A model generated the notes under the pieces. It was not told the DNA's origin, ran no database searches, and saw nothing but the letters and a program-made list of their open reading frames with translations. Position numbers and translations under genes: made by a program. Below are positions 4,625-11,699 of a DNA stretch of 11,699 bases, in pieces (the stretch's first letter is position 1; each line of letters starts with the position of its first letter). This DNA is from CAZRIP01 sp964600165 (GTDB taxonomy: Bacteria; Elusimicrobiota; Elusimicrobia; UBA1565; UBA9628). The stretch is taken from assembly GCA_964600165.1 (NCBI GenBank), contig CAZRIP010000112.1, positions 1-11,699 on the forward strand, in the 5' to 3' direction.

Positions 4625-7395
4625 AGCGCCCACACGCGCAGCAGCGACAGCAGCTGCGGCTCGTCCACCGGTTTGGCGGCGTAATCGGTGGCCCCGGCCT
4701 GGATGCATTTCTCGCGGTCGTCCTTGAGCGCCTTGGCCGTGATCGAGATGATGGGCAGACTCCTCAAGCGCGGGCGGGATCGGATCTCCCGCATGGCCTC
4801 GTAGCCGTCCATGTCGGGCATCATCACGTCGAGCAGCACGGCGTCGACCTCCGGCGCGCTCTCGAGAAGGGCCAGGGCGTCGCGCCCGTTCTCGGCGCTG
4901 AGGACGCGGGCCTTCTGGCGCTCGAGCGCGGCGGTGATCGCGAAGATGTTGCGCGGGTCGTCGTCGACGACGAGGATCGTCTTGCCGGAGAGCGCGGGCT
5001 CGAGGCGCTCGGCCTCGTCGAGGAGGCGGCGCTGGTCTGGAGACATCTCGGCGACCGGCAGATGGAGATGCAGCGAGCATTCGGAGAACAAGCGCGCCTC
5101 GGTCAGGATCGTCTTGAGGGGCAGGCGCCGCGACAGCCGCCGCAGCCGCGCGCCCGCCTTGGCGTCGAGCGCGCGGTCGACGCGGACCAGCACCGCGGGG
5201 CATTGGCGCGCGCCCTTGAGGCCGTCGAGCGCGCTCCAAGCCCACGGCAGGGAGAGATCGACGACGACGCACGCGGCGCTCGAGGCGCCGGCGAGAAACT
5301 CCTCGGCGCTGGCCGCGCGGCGCACGCGGTCGCCCGCGAGGCCGGGGAGCGCGCCTTCGCCCTCGCCGGCGTAGAGCGTCGAAGGAGGCGCTTTCAGCCG
5401 GGACTGGAGCTCGTCGAGGGCCGCTTTCAAGGCCCCGGGCGCGACGGTTTTCTTATCGAGGCGGCCGAACGCGCCCAGGCGCGTCGCGCGCGGCGCGCAG
5501 GCGTCCTCGGCGACGATGACGACGGGGATGTGCCGCGTCGAAGGCGTGCGCTTGAGCTGGTCGAGAACGCGCCAGCCGCTCATGTCCGGAAGCGACGAGT
5601 CGAGCATGATCGCGGCGGGCGGCGTCTTGCGCGCGAGCGAAAGCGCGAGGTCTCCGCGCTGGGCGACGACCGTCTTGAGGGCGGCCGCGCGCGCGGCCTC
5701 GATGAGCCTCAGCGACAAGCCCACGTCCTCCTCGACGACCATGACGGCGCCGGCGGTAGACGAGGACGGCGCGTGGTCGCCGAGCCGGAAAGGCAGCCAG
5801 CTGCCCAACGAGCGGCGCGGGCGCTCTTCGGAGGGCGGGCAGTCGCCGCGCGGCAGAAGCAGCGTAAAAACGCTCCCCTTGCCGGGAGCGCTTTCGATCG
5901 AGATCTCGCCGCCCAGGCGCAGCGCGATCTCGCGGCTGATGGCAAGGCCCAGGCCCGTGCCGCCGTAGCGCCGGCTCGTCGTCATGTCCGCCTGCTGGAA
6001 GGCCTCGAAGATGATCTTCTGCTTCTCGGCCGGGATGCCGATGCCGGTGTCCGAGACCGAGAAGGCGAGCCGGTCCTTGGAATACGGCGCCATCGTCAGC
6101 CGGACCGCGCCGCGCTCGGTGAACTTGAACGCGTTGGAAAGGAGGTTCTTGAGGATCTGCTGCAGGCGCTTGGCGTCGGTGGCGACGTTCTCCGGCATCG
6201 CGCGCGCGAGCTCCACGACGAAATCGAGGCCCCGGCCCTGCGCGATGGGCCGGAACTGGCGCTCGAGCTGCGAGGCGAGCTCCGCGAGCGAGACCGCGCC
6301 GATCTCGAGCGTCATGGTGCCCGATTCGATCTTCGACATGTCGAGGATCTCGTTGATCAGAGCGAGCAATTCGGCGCCGGCGGAATGGACCGTCTTGGCG
6401 AACTCGACTTGCTTGGCGGTCATGTTCCCGTCGGAGTTGTCGGCGAGCATCTTGGCAAGGATCAGCATCGAGTTGAGCGGCGTCCTCAGCTCGTGGGACA
6501 TGTTCGCGAGGAACTGGGATTTATACTTCGACGTCAAAGCGAGCTGCTCGGCCTTCTCCTCGAGCGAGCGGCGGCCGAGTTCCAGCTCCCGGCTCTGCGC
6601 GAGAGTCTCCTCCTTTTGCTGAGACAACAGGCGGGCCTTCTGCTGGAGAGCCTCGTTGGTCTCGCGCAGCTCGATTTGCTGGCGCTGAAGGCTTTGCGCC
6701 AGCAGCTGGGACTGGCGCAGAAGCTCCTCGGTCCGCATGTTGGAGGCGATCGTGTTGAGCGCCACGCCGATCGGCTCGGCGACGAGGTCCAGGAATATCA
6801 GGTCGAGCTCGCGTAGCGGCTGGAACGCCGCGAGCTCGATGACGGCCTGGGTCTGCCCCTCGAAGAGGACGGGCAGCAAGACCACGGCGCGGGGACGGCT
6901 CTCACCGAGGGCCGAGCCGATGCGCAGGTAATCATCGGGCAGCTCGTCGACGACGAAGCGGCGGCGCTCGAGGGCGCACTGGCCGACCAAGCCCTCGCCG
7001 AGCCTAAAGGAGATCGGGAGCTCCTTGCGGTGCGCGTAGCTGCCGAGCAGCCGCAGCCACGCGCCGCCTTCGCGTCCTTCGAGGAGATAGACCGCACCCT
7101 GCTGGAAGCCGAGCAGGGCGGCGAGCTCGGAGAGCACGAGCCGGCAGGCGTTGACCTGGTCGCGCTGGCCTTGAAGCATCCGCGTCATGCGGGCGAGGCT
7201 GGTCTTGAGCCAATCCTGGTCCGCGAAGTGCGCGGCCATCGCGTTGACTGCCTCGGCGACCTGCGCCGCGGTCTCGCCGCGCCCGGAGCGCAGCCGGGCC
7301 TTGAAGTCGCCGTTCTTGATGGCGGCCAGGACGCGGACGAGCTCGGAGAGATCGAGCGAGTCCTCGGCCGGCCCTGCGAGCATCATTGGAGTCAC
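4621..7395 (-). CDS. Cytosolic hybrid histidine kinase, HAMP-GAF-HisKA-HATPase-REC-REC-REC
   Basis: The 924 residues run as follows: a HAMP-like segment (about 17-60, with AAIKNGDFKARL), a GAF domain (about 75-215), a long coiled coil (about 222-292), HisKA with H301 in NMSHELRTPLN, and HATPase with N417, N421, G1 box DTGIGIP (449-455) and G2 box GTGLG (479-483). Three receivers follow. REC1 (about 548-665) has E555, E556 and D599, but Ala at the Thr position. REC2 (about 685-780) keeps only a recognisable D713. REC3 (about 805-922) is canonical with D811-D813, D856, T886 and K908. No membrane helix flanks the HAMP-like part, so sensing is cytosolic, presumably through GAF; the ligand is unknown. 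The start used is GTG at 7395; ATG at 7386 or 7383 is equally possible, and none has a clear Shine-Dalgarno. The ATGA overlap couples it to the downstream REC-kinase. Confidence 0.92.
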   Translation of the reverse strand: MTPMMLAGPAEDSLDLSELVRVLAAIKNGDFKARLRSGRGETAAQVAEAVNAMAAHFADQDWLKTSLARMTRMLQGQRDQVNACRLVLSELAALLGFQQGAVYLLEGREGGAWLRLLGSYAHRKELPISFRLGEGLVGQCALERRRFVVDELPDDYLRIGSALGESRPRAVVLLPVLFEGQTQAVIELAAFQPLRELDLIFLDLVAEPIGVALNTIASNMRTEELLRQSQLLAQSLQRQQIELRETNEALQQKARLLSQQKEETLAQSRELELGRRSLEEKAEQLALTSKYKSQFLANMSHELRTPLNSMLILAKMLADNSDGNMTAKQVEFAKTVHSAGAELLALINEILDMSKIESGTMTLEIGAVSLAELASQLERQFRPIAQGRGLDFVVELARAMPENVATDAKRLQQILKNLLSNAFKFTERGAVRLTMAPYSKDRLAFSVSDTGIGIPAEKQKIIFEAFQQADMTTSRRYGGTGLGLAISREIALRLGGEISIESAPGKGSVFTLLLPRGDCPPSEERPRRSLGSWLPFRLGDHAPSSSTAGAVMVVEEDVGLSLRLIEAARAAALKTVVAQRGDLALSLARKTPPAAIMLDSSLPDMSGWRVLDQLKRTPSTRHIPVVIVAEDACAPRATRLGAFGRLDKKTVAPGALKAALDELQSRLKAPPSTLYAGEGEGALPGLAGDRVRRAASAEEFLAGASSAACVVVDLSLPWAWSALDGLKGARQCPAVLVRVDRALDAKAGARLRRLSRRLPLKTILTEARLFSECSLHLHLPVAEMSPDQRRLLDEAERLEPALSGKTILVVDDDPRNIFAITAALERQKARVLSAENGRDALALLESAPEVDAVLLDVMMPDMDGYEAMREIRSRPRLRSLPIISITAKALKDDREKCIQAGATDYAAKPVDEPQLLSLLRVWAL
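5865..5890 (-). terminator. Intrinsic-terminator-like hairpin inside the hybrid kinase gene
   Basis: On the minus strand CGCTCCC (5890-5884), a six-base loop and GGGAGCG (5877-5871) form a 7-bp GC stem directly followed by TTTTTA (5870-5865). The shape fits an intrinsic terminator. However, it encodes the conserved PGKGSVF motif of the HATPase domain, so the match may be incidental. If active it would cut transcripts before the receiver part. Confidence 0.2.
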
Positions 7396-7409
7396 GGTCG
7401 TGCGGCGAA

Positions 7410-7438
7410 ATTATACGCCCGGGATGACGCGCGGGCCA
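7410..7438 (-). promoter_or_regulatory. Probable promoter of the hybrid kinase operon
   Basis: On the minus strand a perfect TATAAT (7415-7410) is preceded after 17 bases by a weak -35 TGGCCC (7438-7433, three of six matches). Transcription would begin near 7403, only about 8 bases before the GTG at 7395, giving a very short leader that agrees with the missing Shine-Dalgarno. A/T-rich hexamers are rare in this DNA, which adds weight to the -10 box. Confidence 0.5.
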
Positions 7439-7503
7439 TCGCGGCACGGTCAAGCTTTCGTGACGGCCCTATGACGGCGAAAGTTTTAGTATCATTGCGC
7501 CGC

Positions 7504-10056
7504 ATGACCGGGAGGGTGACCAACGCGCTGCTCGTCGTCTGCTTCCTGGTGTGCCCGCTGCTGTTTTTCACGAACCTGACCCGCAACCCGTACATCACCC
7601 AGATCTGCCTTCTCAACGTCGCGCTTCTGGCCGCCGCGGCGCTTTCCGCGACGGAGGCGGCGCTGGCCGGGCCGCAGGCGAAACCGCTGGCGCGCACGCC
7701 CCTCGACGCGCCGATGCTCGGGCTTCTGCTCGCCTGCGCGGCGAGCTGGATCGTCGCTTATTTCGGCCACCGCGCCTTCTTCAAGCCGGCGATGGCCAAC
7801 GAGGGTCTCAAGGCCTTCCTGTTCCTCGGCGCGAACATGGCCGCGCCGTTCTATTTGGCGGCGACCGCGGCGTCCCGCGACGACGCCGCGGACCAGCCGG
7901 CGCTGGCGCCGTGGGTGTGGTTCGTTCTCGTCTGGGGTCTGCTTTGGACCACTTATTCCGCCGCGCGCGGGCCCTCCGCCGCGGCCGGCGACATTTGGGG
8001 GCAGGCGTGGGACGGCTACGGCGCGCTGCTGTGGGCCGCAGGCCTCGCGACGGCGATCTGGCTCTGCCGCAAGGGCCGAGCGCTCGACTTCCTGCACTTG
8101 GCGCTCGCGACCGGCTTTCTCGCGTCGGTGTACGGCATCCTTCAGTACTTCAACGTCGAGCTCATCTGGCCCAACGTCCTCAATCCCTACGGAGGGCGCT
8201 CGGTCTCGACCTTCGGCAACCCGAACTTCATGTCGTCGTTCAACGTCGTGCTGCTGCCGCTGGCCGCGGCCTGGGCGGTGCGCGCGCGCGGCGGGCGCCG
8301 GTTCGCCTACGCCGCGGTGTTCTTCGCCCTCGAGGGCGCGCTCTTGTGCAGCCTGACGCGCTCGTCGTGGCTCGGCGCCGGGCTGGCGCTCGGACTGCTC
8401 TCGCTGTCGCCGGAACTGCGCCGCGAGGCGCTCGACGACCCCAAGCCCGTCGGCTTGCTCGCGGCCTTGGCCGCGGCCACGGCGCTCTTCTGGCCGCACA
8501 GCGCGATCACGGCGGGCTACGAGCCGAACGTGGTCGGCCGAGTCAGCGAGATCCTGCAGGCCGCGCGCTCGGGCGGCGCCTACAGCCCTTGGCACCAGCG
8601 CCTCTTGATCTGGACCTGCGCCTGGCAGATGGGCCATGAGAACCCGTTGACGGGCAAGGGGTGGGGGCTCTTCGAGCTTTTTTACCCTTTCTACCAAGGT
8701 CCCATCCTCGACGCTCTGGACTTCTACCGGACGCTGCGCACGCACGCCAACAACGCGCACAACGAAGTCCTCGAGCTGTGGTCGCAGACGGGCCTGCTCG
8801 GGCTCGGAGCGGCCGTCTGGCTGTGGACGACGTTCGCGGCGGCGGCGCGGGGGCTCTTCAAGCGCCGGGGCGACGGAGACATCGCGGCGATCGCGCTTTG
8901 CGCGGGCGTCGCGGGGATGCTGGCGGACAATCTGCTCAACGTCTCGGTCCACTTCGCCGTGCCGGCGTTCATGTTCTGGTGGGCCGCGGGGCACGCGATG
9001 GGCCGCTGCGCCAAGCCGGGCCGGCCCGCGAGCGCGCCGCTCAAGGCCGCGGCCGCCGTCCTGCTGGCGCTCGCGGTCGGCGGCGGCTGGTATTGGTGGC
9101 GCACGTGGAACCGGGAAGCCGAGTATTTCGCGGGCTTCAAGCTGCTGCGCCAGAAGCAGATGTCCGCGGCGGTCAAGCGCCTCGAGCTTTCGCGCGCCTG
9201 GGGGCCGCCGGAGGTCAACGCGATCTACGAGCTGGGCAACGCCTACGCCCAAGCGCAGCGCTACCAGGACGCCGAGGAGGCGTATCGCGGCGCGCTGGCG
9301 GCCAACGCGGGCTACGACGAGATCTACTACAACGAGGGGGCGATCCTGAGCGGCCACCTCGGGCAGTTGGACCGCGCCATCGACTTCTTCCGGATGGCCT
9401 GGTGGATCAACCCGCTTTCGGCCGACGTCTACAACAGCCTCGGCAATATTTTCTTACAGCACCCGGACCGCTACAAGGCCGACGCCTACGCGCTGCTCGC
9501 GCGCGCCGCCCATTTCTTCCCCGAGAACCCGAATCATTGGAACAACTTGGGCTTCTTGTACAGCCTGGACAAGAACTACGCGCAGGCCGAAGCCTCCTAT
9601 ATCCGCGCGCTCGAGCTCGATCCGGATTTGGCCGTCGCGCGCCGGAACCTGGAGGCCGTGATCCGGGCGGCGGGAGGCGCGCGGCCCGAGGGCGTGCGGG
9701 GGCTCGACGCGCTGCGCGAGGTCGAAACGCGCGTCGCGCGCAAGGATTACTCCGACGCCACGATCGCGCTCGCGCGCGAGTCGGTCCGGCTGATGCCCGA
9801 GGCCGCCAAGCCGCGCTATCTGTTGGGAAGCCTGCTGCTCGCGCGCGGCCGGGCGGCCGAGGCCCTCGAGTCTCTGGAGTGGGCGGCCGCCAAGGAGCCG
9901 CGCAATCCCTACGAGCGCCTGAACCTGGGCGAGGCTTATTTGAGCCTCGGACGCGGCGCCGAGGCGGCGCGCGAGTATCAAGCCGTGCTCGCCGTCGACC
10001 CCGGCAACGCCCAAGCCCAGGCGCGCCTGCGGCTCTTGTCGGGACAGGGGAGATAA
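7504..10056 (+). CDS. O-antigen ligase/polymerase family membrane protein with C-terminal TPR domain
   Basis: This 850-residue protein has an N-terminal half of about a dozen predicted membrane helices with the Wzy_C/WaaL hallmarks: a FGNPNFMSSF stretch near 237-246 and a large periplasmic loop ending in HANNAHNEVLELW with H414 and H419, followed by a Gly-Leu helix. Family members transfer or polymerise undecaprenyl-linked glycans at the periplasmic face of the inner membrane. A last helix (about 520-540) leads to about seven TPR units (573-604, 605-638, 639-675, 676-709, 735-767, 768-801, 802-835), presumably a periplasmic protein-interaction scaffold. Ligase, O-antigen polymerase and protein O-oligosaccharyltransferase cannot be told apart from sequence. 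The start is uncertain: ATG 7504 fits the membrane helix best, ATG 7471 is in frame, and neither has a Shine-Dalgarno. A -10-like TAGTAT lies at 7487-7492. It is divergent from the hybrid kinase. Confidence 0.88.
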   Translation: MTGRVTNALLVVCFLVCPLLFFTNLTRNPYITQICLLNVALLAAAALSATEAALAGPQAKPLARTPLDAPMLGLLLACAASWIVAYFGHRAFFKPAMANEGLKAFLFLGANMAAPFYLAATAASRDDAADQPALAPWVWFVLVWGLLWTTYSAARGPSAAAGDIWGQAWDGYGALLWAAGLATAIWLCRKGRALDFLHLALATGFLASVYGILQYFNVELIWPNVLNPYGGRSVSTFGNPNFMSSFNVVLLPLAAAWAVRARGGRRFAYAAVFFALEGALLCSLTRSSWLGAGLALGLLSLSPELRREALDDPKPVGLLAALAAATALFWPHSAITAGYEPNVVGRVSEILQAARSGGAYSPWHQRLLIWTCAWQMGHENPLTGKGWGLFELFYPFYQGPILDALDFYRTLRTHANNAHNEVLELWSQTGLLGLGAAVWLWTTFAAAARGLFKRRGDGDIAAIALCAGVAGMLADNLLNVSVHFAVPAFMFWWAAGHAMGRCAKPGRPASAPLKAAAAVLLALAVGGGWYWWRTWNREAEYFAGFKLLRQKQMSAAVKRLELSRAWGPPEVNAIYELGNAYAQAQRYQDAEEAYRGALAANAGYDEIYYNEGAILSGHLGQLDRAIDFFRMAWWINPLSADVYNSLGNIFLQHPDRYKADAYALLARAAHFFPENPNHWNNLGFLYSLDKNYAQAEASYIRALELDPDLAVARRNLEAVIRAAGGARPEGVRGLDALREVETRVARKDYSDATIALARESVRLMPEAAKPRYLLGSLLLARGRAAEALESLEWAAAKEPRNPYERLNLGEAYLSLGRGAEAAREYQAVLAVDPGNAQAQARLRLLSGQGR

Positions 10057-10067
10057 GAGCGGCTCTT
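10055..10067 (+). repeat. Small hairpin at the stop codon of the ligase gene
   Basis: AAGAG-CGG-CTCTT overlaps the TAA stop. The 5-bp stem is weak and no T-run follows directly, so it is a poor terminator candidate. GCGGCTCTTG also occurs twice, at 10029-10038 and 10059-10068. The ligase and the next gene may therefore be co-transcribed. Confidence 0.3.
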
Positions 10068-10106
10068 GCGTAATATTTCAGCAATGATGGACGGCTATTC
10101 TTCGGC

Positions 10107-11699
10107 GTGTATCCGCTAAAGGAGCGGGCGCGGCTCGCTTGGCTGGCGGCCGTTTTCCTGATCGTCGCGAGCCCTGTAAGGGCTCAGGACGATCCGGAGA
10201 TGGCCAATTTGAGCCGCCAGATGCGCATGGCCGTGCGCCTGTATGAGAAAGGCGACGATACTTCGGCGCTGGATCATTTCATGGAGGTCTTGACCCGAGG
10301 CGATCCGGCCGAGCGCAACATGGCCAACGAGTACATCAATTTGATCACCAAGCGCATGAACACCGGGGAAAAAGACACGGCGCCTTTGCGGCCGTCGTCC
10401 GTGCGCCCCGCGGAGACCGTCGTCGAGCCGGCCAAGCCCGACGCGGCGAGCGCGCCGGCGGCCCCGCCGGCTTCGAAGGGACCGGCCGCCCCCGACGTCG
10501 TCATCGAGAAGGGAGGCGGAGAGCGAGTGGCCGCGGCGGTGCCGCTGCCGGGTTCGCTGCGCCCCGCGGCGCCCGCGCCGGAGCTCTCGCCGGCCGCCAA
10601 GTCCTACCCGACGGCGCCGGCCGTCGAGTCCGAGCTGCCCAAGGCCAACAAGGCCTTGATGAAAAAAGAGATCCGCTCGAAGATCCGCAACATGGTGGAG
10701 GACTCGCTCAAGGAGCTGAAGTCCTTCGAAGACATCAGGCTGCTCATGCGCGAGGATGGAGACCCCGAGGCGATCGGCATCCCGACGCCTCTGCTGTTCC
10801 AGAACGGGATCGCGTTCCAAAAGGACGCCCAGAAGATTTTAGAGGCGCTCACGCGGCTGACCTACGGCCTCGGCACGGCGCAGGTCGTCATCCTTCCCGA
10901 AGGCACGGCGCTCGGGGACGCGAAGGTCCTCGACATGCGCCGCACGATGGGCGTCTCGTCCTATCTCTACTCTGCCGGCGTCGCGCCCGCGCGCGTGCGC
11001 ATCAACCTGCTTAACTCGCAAGTCGACCTGCCGAAGCCGATGTTGGAGTTCAAGGGCGTCGTGATCCTGTTCGTCTACAACCAGCCGATGACCTTGGTCG
11101 TCGAAAGCTCGCTCGGCGAGGAGTCCGGGCCGCCGCTTTCGCTCGGCATCTTCCCCGGGAGCGTCCGTCCGGACCGGGGCGAAGGCTCGATCATCGAGTT
11201 CTCGGTGGAAGATCCGCCGGCGGGCCTCGTGTCCTGGAAATTCCAGCTGCTCCAGCCGGCGGCGTCCGACGGCAAGGACCTCGCGCCGCTGCAGGAAGTC
11301 CTCGGCGGCAGCCCGGTCTTCCATCAGATCTATTGGAACGGCCGGCAGAATTACTTCGGGCCGCCTTTGCCGGCCGGGCGCTATGAGTGCGTGTTGACCG
11401 CCATTGACGCGAAGAACCGGCAGCGCACGCTCCATCGCTGGATCCAGCTCGTCAACGACGACTCGCTTGCTCAGCAGCCGGAAAAGCTCCTTGCGAAGGC
11501 GGCGGAAACGGCCACGCCTTCACAAGGAGCTTTTCCGGCCGCCGCACAGCAAGTCCCGCCGCCAGTCGCGGCGGTGACGATCGTGCCGGCGCCGGCGGGC
11601 GCGCCGTCGGCCGATCTCTCGGCGCGGACGGATGCCCTTATTAAGGAAAAGACCGGCGGGAAAGCGCGCCGCAAGACCCGGATCAAGGGCAAGGCCGAG
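10107..11699 (+). CDS. Secreted OmpA-like/FlgD-like multidomain envelope protein (3' truncated)
   Basis: The frame is open from 10074 to the window end; 531 residues are visible from the GTG at 10107. This start is chosen because it alone gives a full signal peptide: KERAR, a hydrophobic core, then VRA before QDD, with cleavage after A26. The next start, ATG 10200, would lose it. No Shine-Dalgarno is visible. Order: a TPR-like helical segment (about 34-80), a Pro/Ala-rich linker (about 85-170), a Lys/Glu-rich helix, and a domain at about 225-305 resembling the OmpA C-terminal fold (LLFQNGIAFQKDAQKILEAL, then DMRRTMGVSSYLYSAGV). Its usual GHTD-type motif is replaced by PEGTA. A beta-rich region with an FlgD-like Ig motif follows: W410-N-G-R, G418, and LPAGRY (421-426). 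A low-complexity tail rich in Pro, Ala and Lys runs off the window. Export is well supported. Peptidoglycan binding is doubtful and the function is unknown. Minus-strand open frames across this gene are shadows. Confidence 0.85.
   Translation, partial: MYPLKERARLAWLAAVFLIVASPVRAQDDPEMANLSRQMRMAVRLYEKGDDTSALDHFMEVLTRGDPAERNMANEYINLITKRMNTGEKDTAPLRPSSVRPAETVVEPAKPDAASAPAAPPASKGPAAPDVVIEKGGGERVAAAVPLPGSLRPAAPAPELSPAAKSYPTAPAVESELPKANKALMKKEIRSKIRNMVEDSLKELKSFEDIRLLMREDGDPEAIGIPTPLLFQNGIAFQKDAQKILEALTRLTYGLGTAQVVILPEGTALGDAKVLDMRRTMGVSSYLYSAGVAPARVRINLLNSQVDLPKPMLEFKGVVILFVYNQPMTLVVESSLGEESGPPLSLGIFPGSVRPDRGEGSIIEFSVEDPPAGLVSWKFQLLQPAASDGKDLAPLQEVLGGSPVFHQIYWNGRQNYFGPPLPAGRYECVLTAIDAKNRQRTLHRWIQLVNDDSLAQQPEKLLAKAAETATPSQGAFPAAAQQVPPPVAAVTIVPAPAGAPSADLSARTDALIKEKTGGKARRKTRIKGKAE
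11477..11539. repeat. Near-perfect 25-bp inverted repeat inside a coding sequence
   Basis: Arms 11477-11501 and 11515-11539 pair at 24 of 25 positions (the mismatch is 11494/11522) around a 13-base spacer. The unit is 63 bases, exactly 21 codons, and stays in frame in the low-complexity tail of the OmpA/FlgD-like protein. The left arm has the usual G/C-ending codons, whereas the right arm holds six consecutive codons ending in A or T (CCT TCA CAA GGA GCT TTT), unlike its surroundings. The core, AAAAGCTCCTTG with CAAGGAGCTTTT, also has the form of a bidirectional intrinsic terminator. Confidence 0.9.

Noticed and set aside
4625..5272. In-frame upstream extension of the 3449-4624 kinase (a 607-residue version).
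   Set aside because: The extra part is Arg/Ala/Pro-rich nonsense and lies in another frame of the hybrid kinase, whose REC3 domain is unmistakable there. The ATGA overlap at 4621-4624 gives a natural start.
5062..6816. Long plus-strand open frame of 584 codons opposite the hybrid kinase.
   Set aside because: It is an antisense shadow caused by high GC, with Arg/Gly/Glu-rich composition and no recognisable domain, while the minus strand encodes clear kinase motifs.
7030..7503. Upstream extension of the ligase frame (a 1008-residue version).
   Set aside because: It runs antisense through the GAF-coding part of the hybrid kinase and has no membrane character. The hydrophobic N-terminus starts after 7504.
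7492..9357. Long minus-strand open frame of 621 codons opposite the ligase.
   Set aside because: It is a shadow: low-complexity Arg/Glu/Gln/Ala sequence with no domain, opposite a protein with Wzy_C and TPR motifs.
10084..10119. Upstream short frame ATGATG...TAA of 11 codons overlapping the GTG start at 10107, as a uORF or a sign of a frameshift.
   Set aside because: It has no Shine-Dalgarno, and the GTG frame alone gives a complete signal peptide without needing a frameshift. It is too short to support as a gene.
10116..11435. Two minus-strand open frames (10116-10820, 10839-11435) as genes.
   Set aside because: The plus strand over the same DNA is one uninterrupted frame with a signal peptide, an OmpA-like domain and an FlgD-like motif. 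The minus frames are biased in composition and lack domains.

Overview
The window is uniformly GC-rich, densely packed bacterial DNA. It has no insertion sequence, CRISPR array or phage gene that I can see. A lipopolysaccharide-type O-antigen ligase and a secreted OmpA-like protein point to a Gram-negative-type envelope. Soluble multi-REC hybrid kinases and a TPR-fused ligase are typical of GC-rich environmental lineages such as Elusimicrobiota or Myxococcota-like bacteria. That placement is an inference from gene style, since no marker gene is present.

Layout. Positions 1-546 (+) hold the 3' part of a hemerythrin-like HHE protein with a C-terminal membrane anchor. Positions 568-2784 (-) hold a three-gene two-component operon: a REC-fronted soluble histidine kinase, a single-domain receiver and a REC-winged-helix regulator, with overlapping ends. 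A PhoB/OmpR-style direct repeat lies upstream. Positions 2879-2950 (-) hold a tRNA-Thr(CGU) with a recognisable promoter. Positions 3029-3496 (+) hold a small DoxX-like four-helix membrane protein whose 3' end overlaps the next gene tail to tail. Positions 3449-7395 (-) hold a second signalling operon: a 924-residue HAMP-GAF-kinase-REC-REC-REC hybrid and, after a 4-base ATGA overlap, a REC-kinase whose ATP-binding motifs are eroded. Positions 7504-10056 (+) hold an O-antigen ligase/polymerase with about seven C-terminal TPRs, divergent from the hybrid kinase. Positions 10107-11699 (+) hold the start of a secreted protein with an OmpA-like domain and a FlgD-like Ig domain, open at the window end. 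This last gene is easy to miss because it starts with GTG and has no stop inside the window.

How it works together. Both signalling operons are cytosolic, with no membrane sensor helix visible. They have receivers in excess of kinases but no Hpt domain, so any phosphorelay must be completed elsewhere or run kinase to receiver directly. The only DNA-binding output is the OmpR-type regulator at 568-1251. The ligase and the OmpA/FlgD-like protein belong to envelope biogenesis.

Most striking structures. A near-perfect 25-bp inverted repeat lies inside the coding sequence of the last gene (11477-11539). Its right arm alone has unusual A/T-ending codons. A second perfect 16-bp inverted repeat overlaps the stop codon of the winged-helix regulator (558-618). 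Both look like local inverted duplications or palindromic elements that the protein sequences do not explain.
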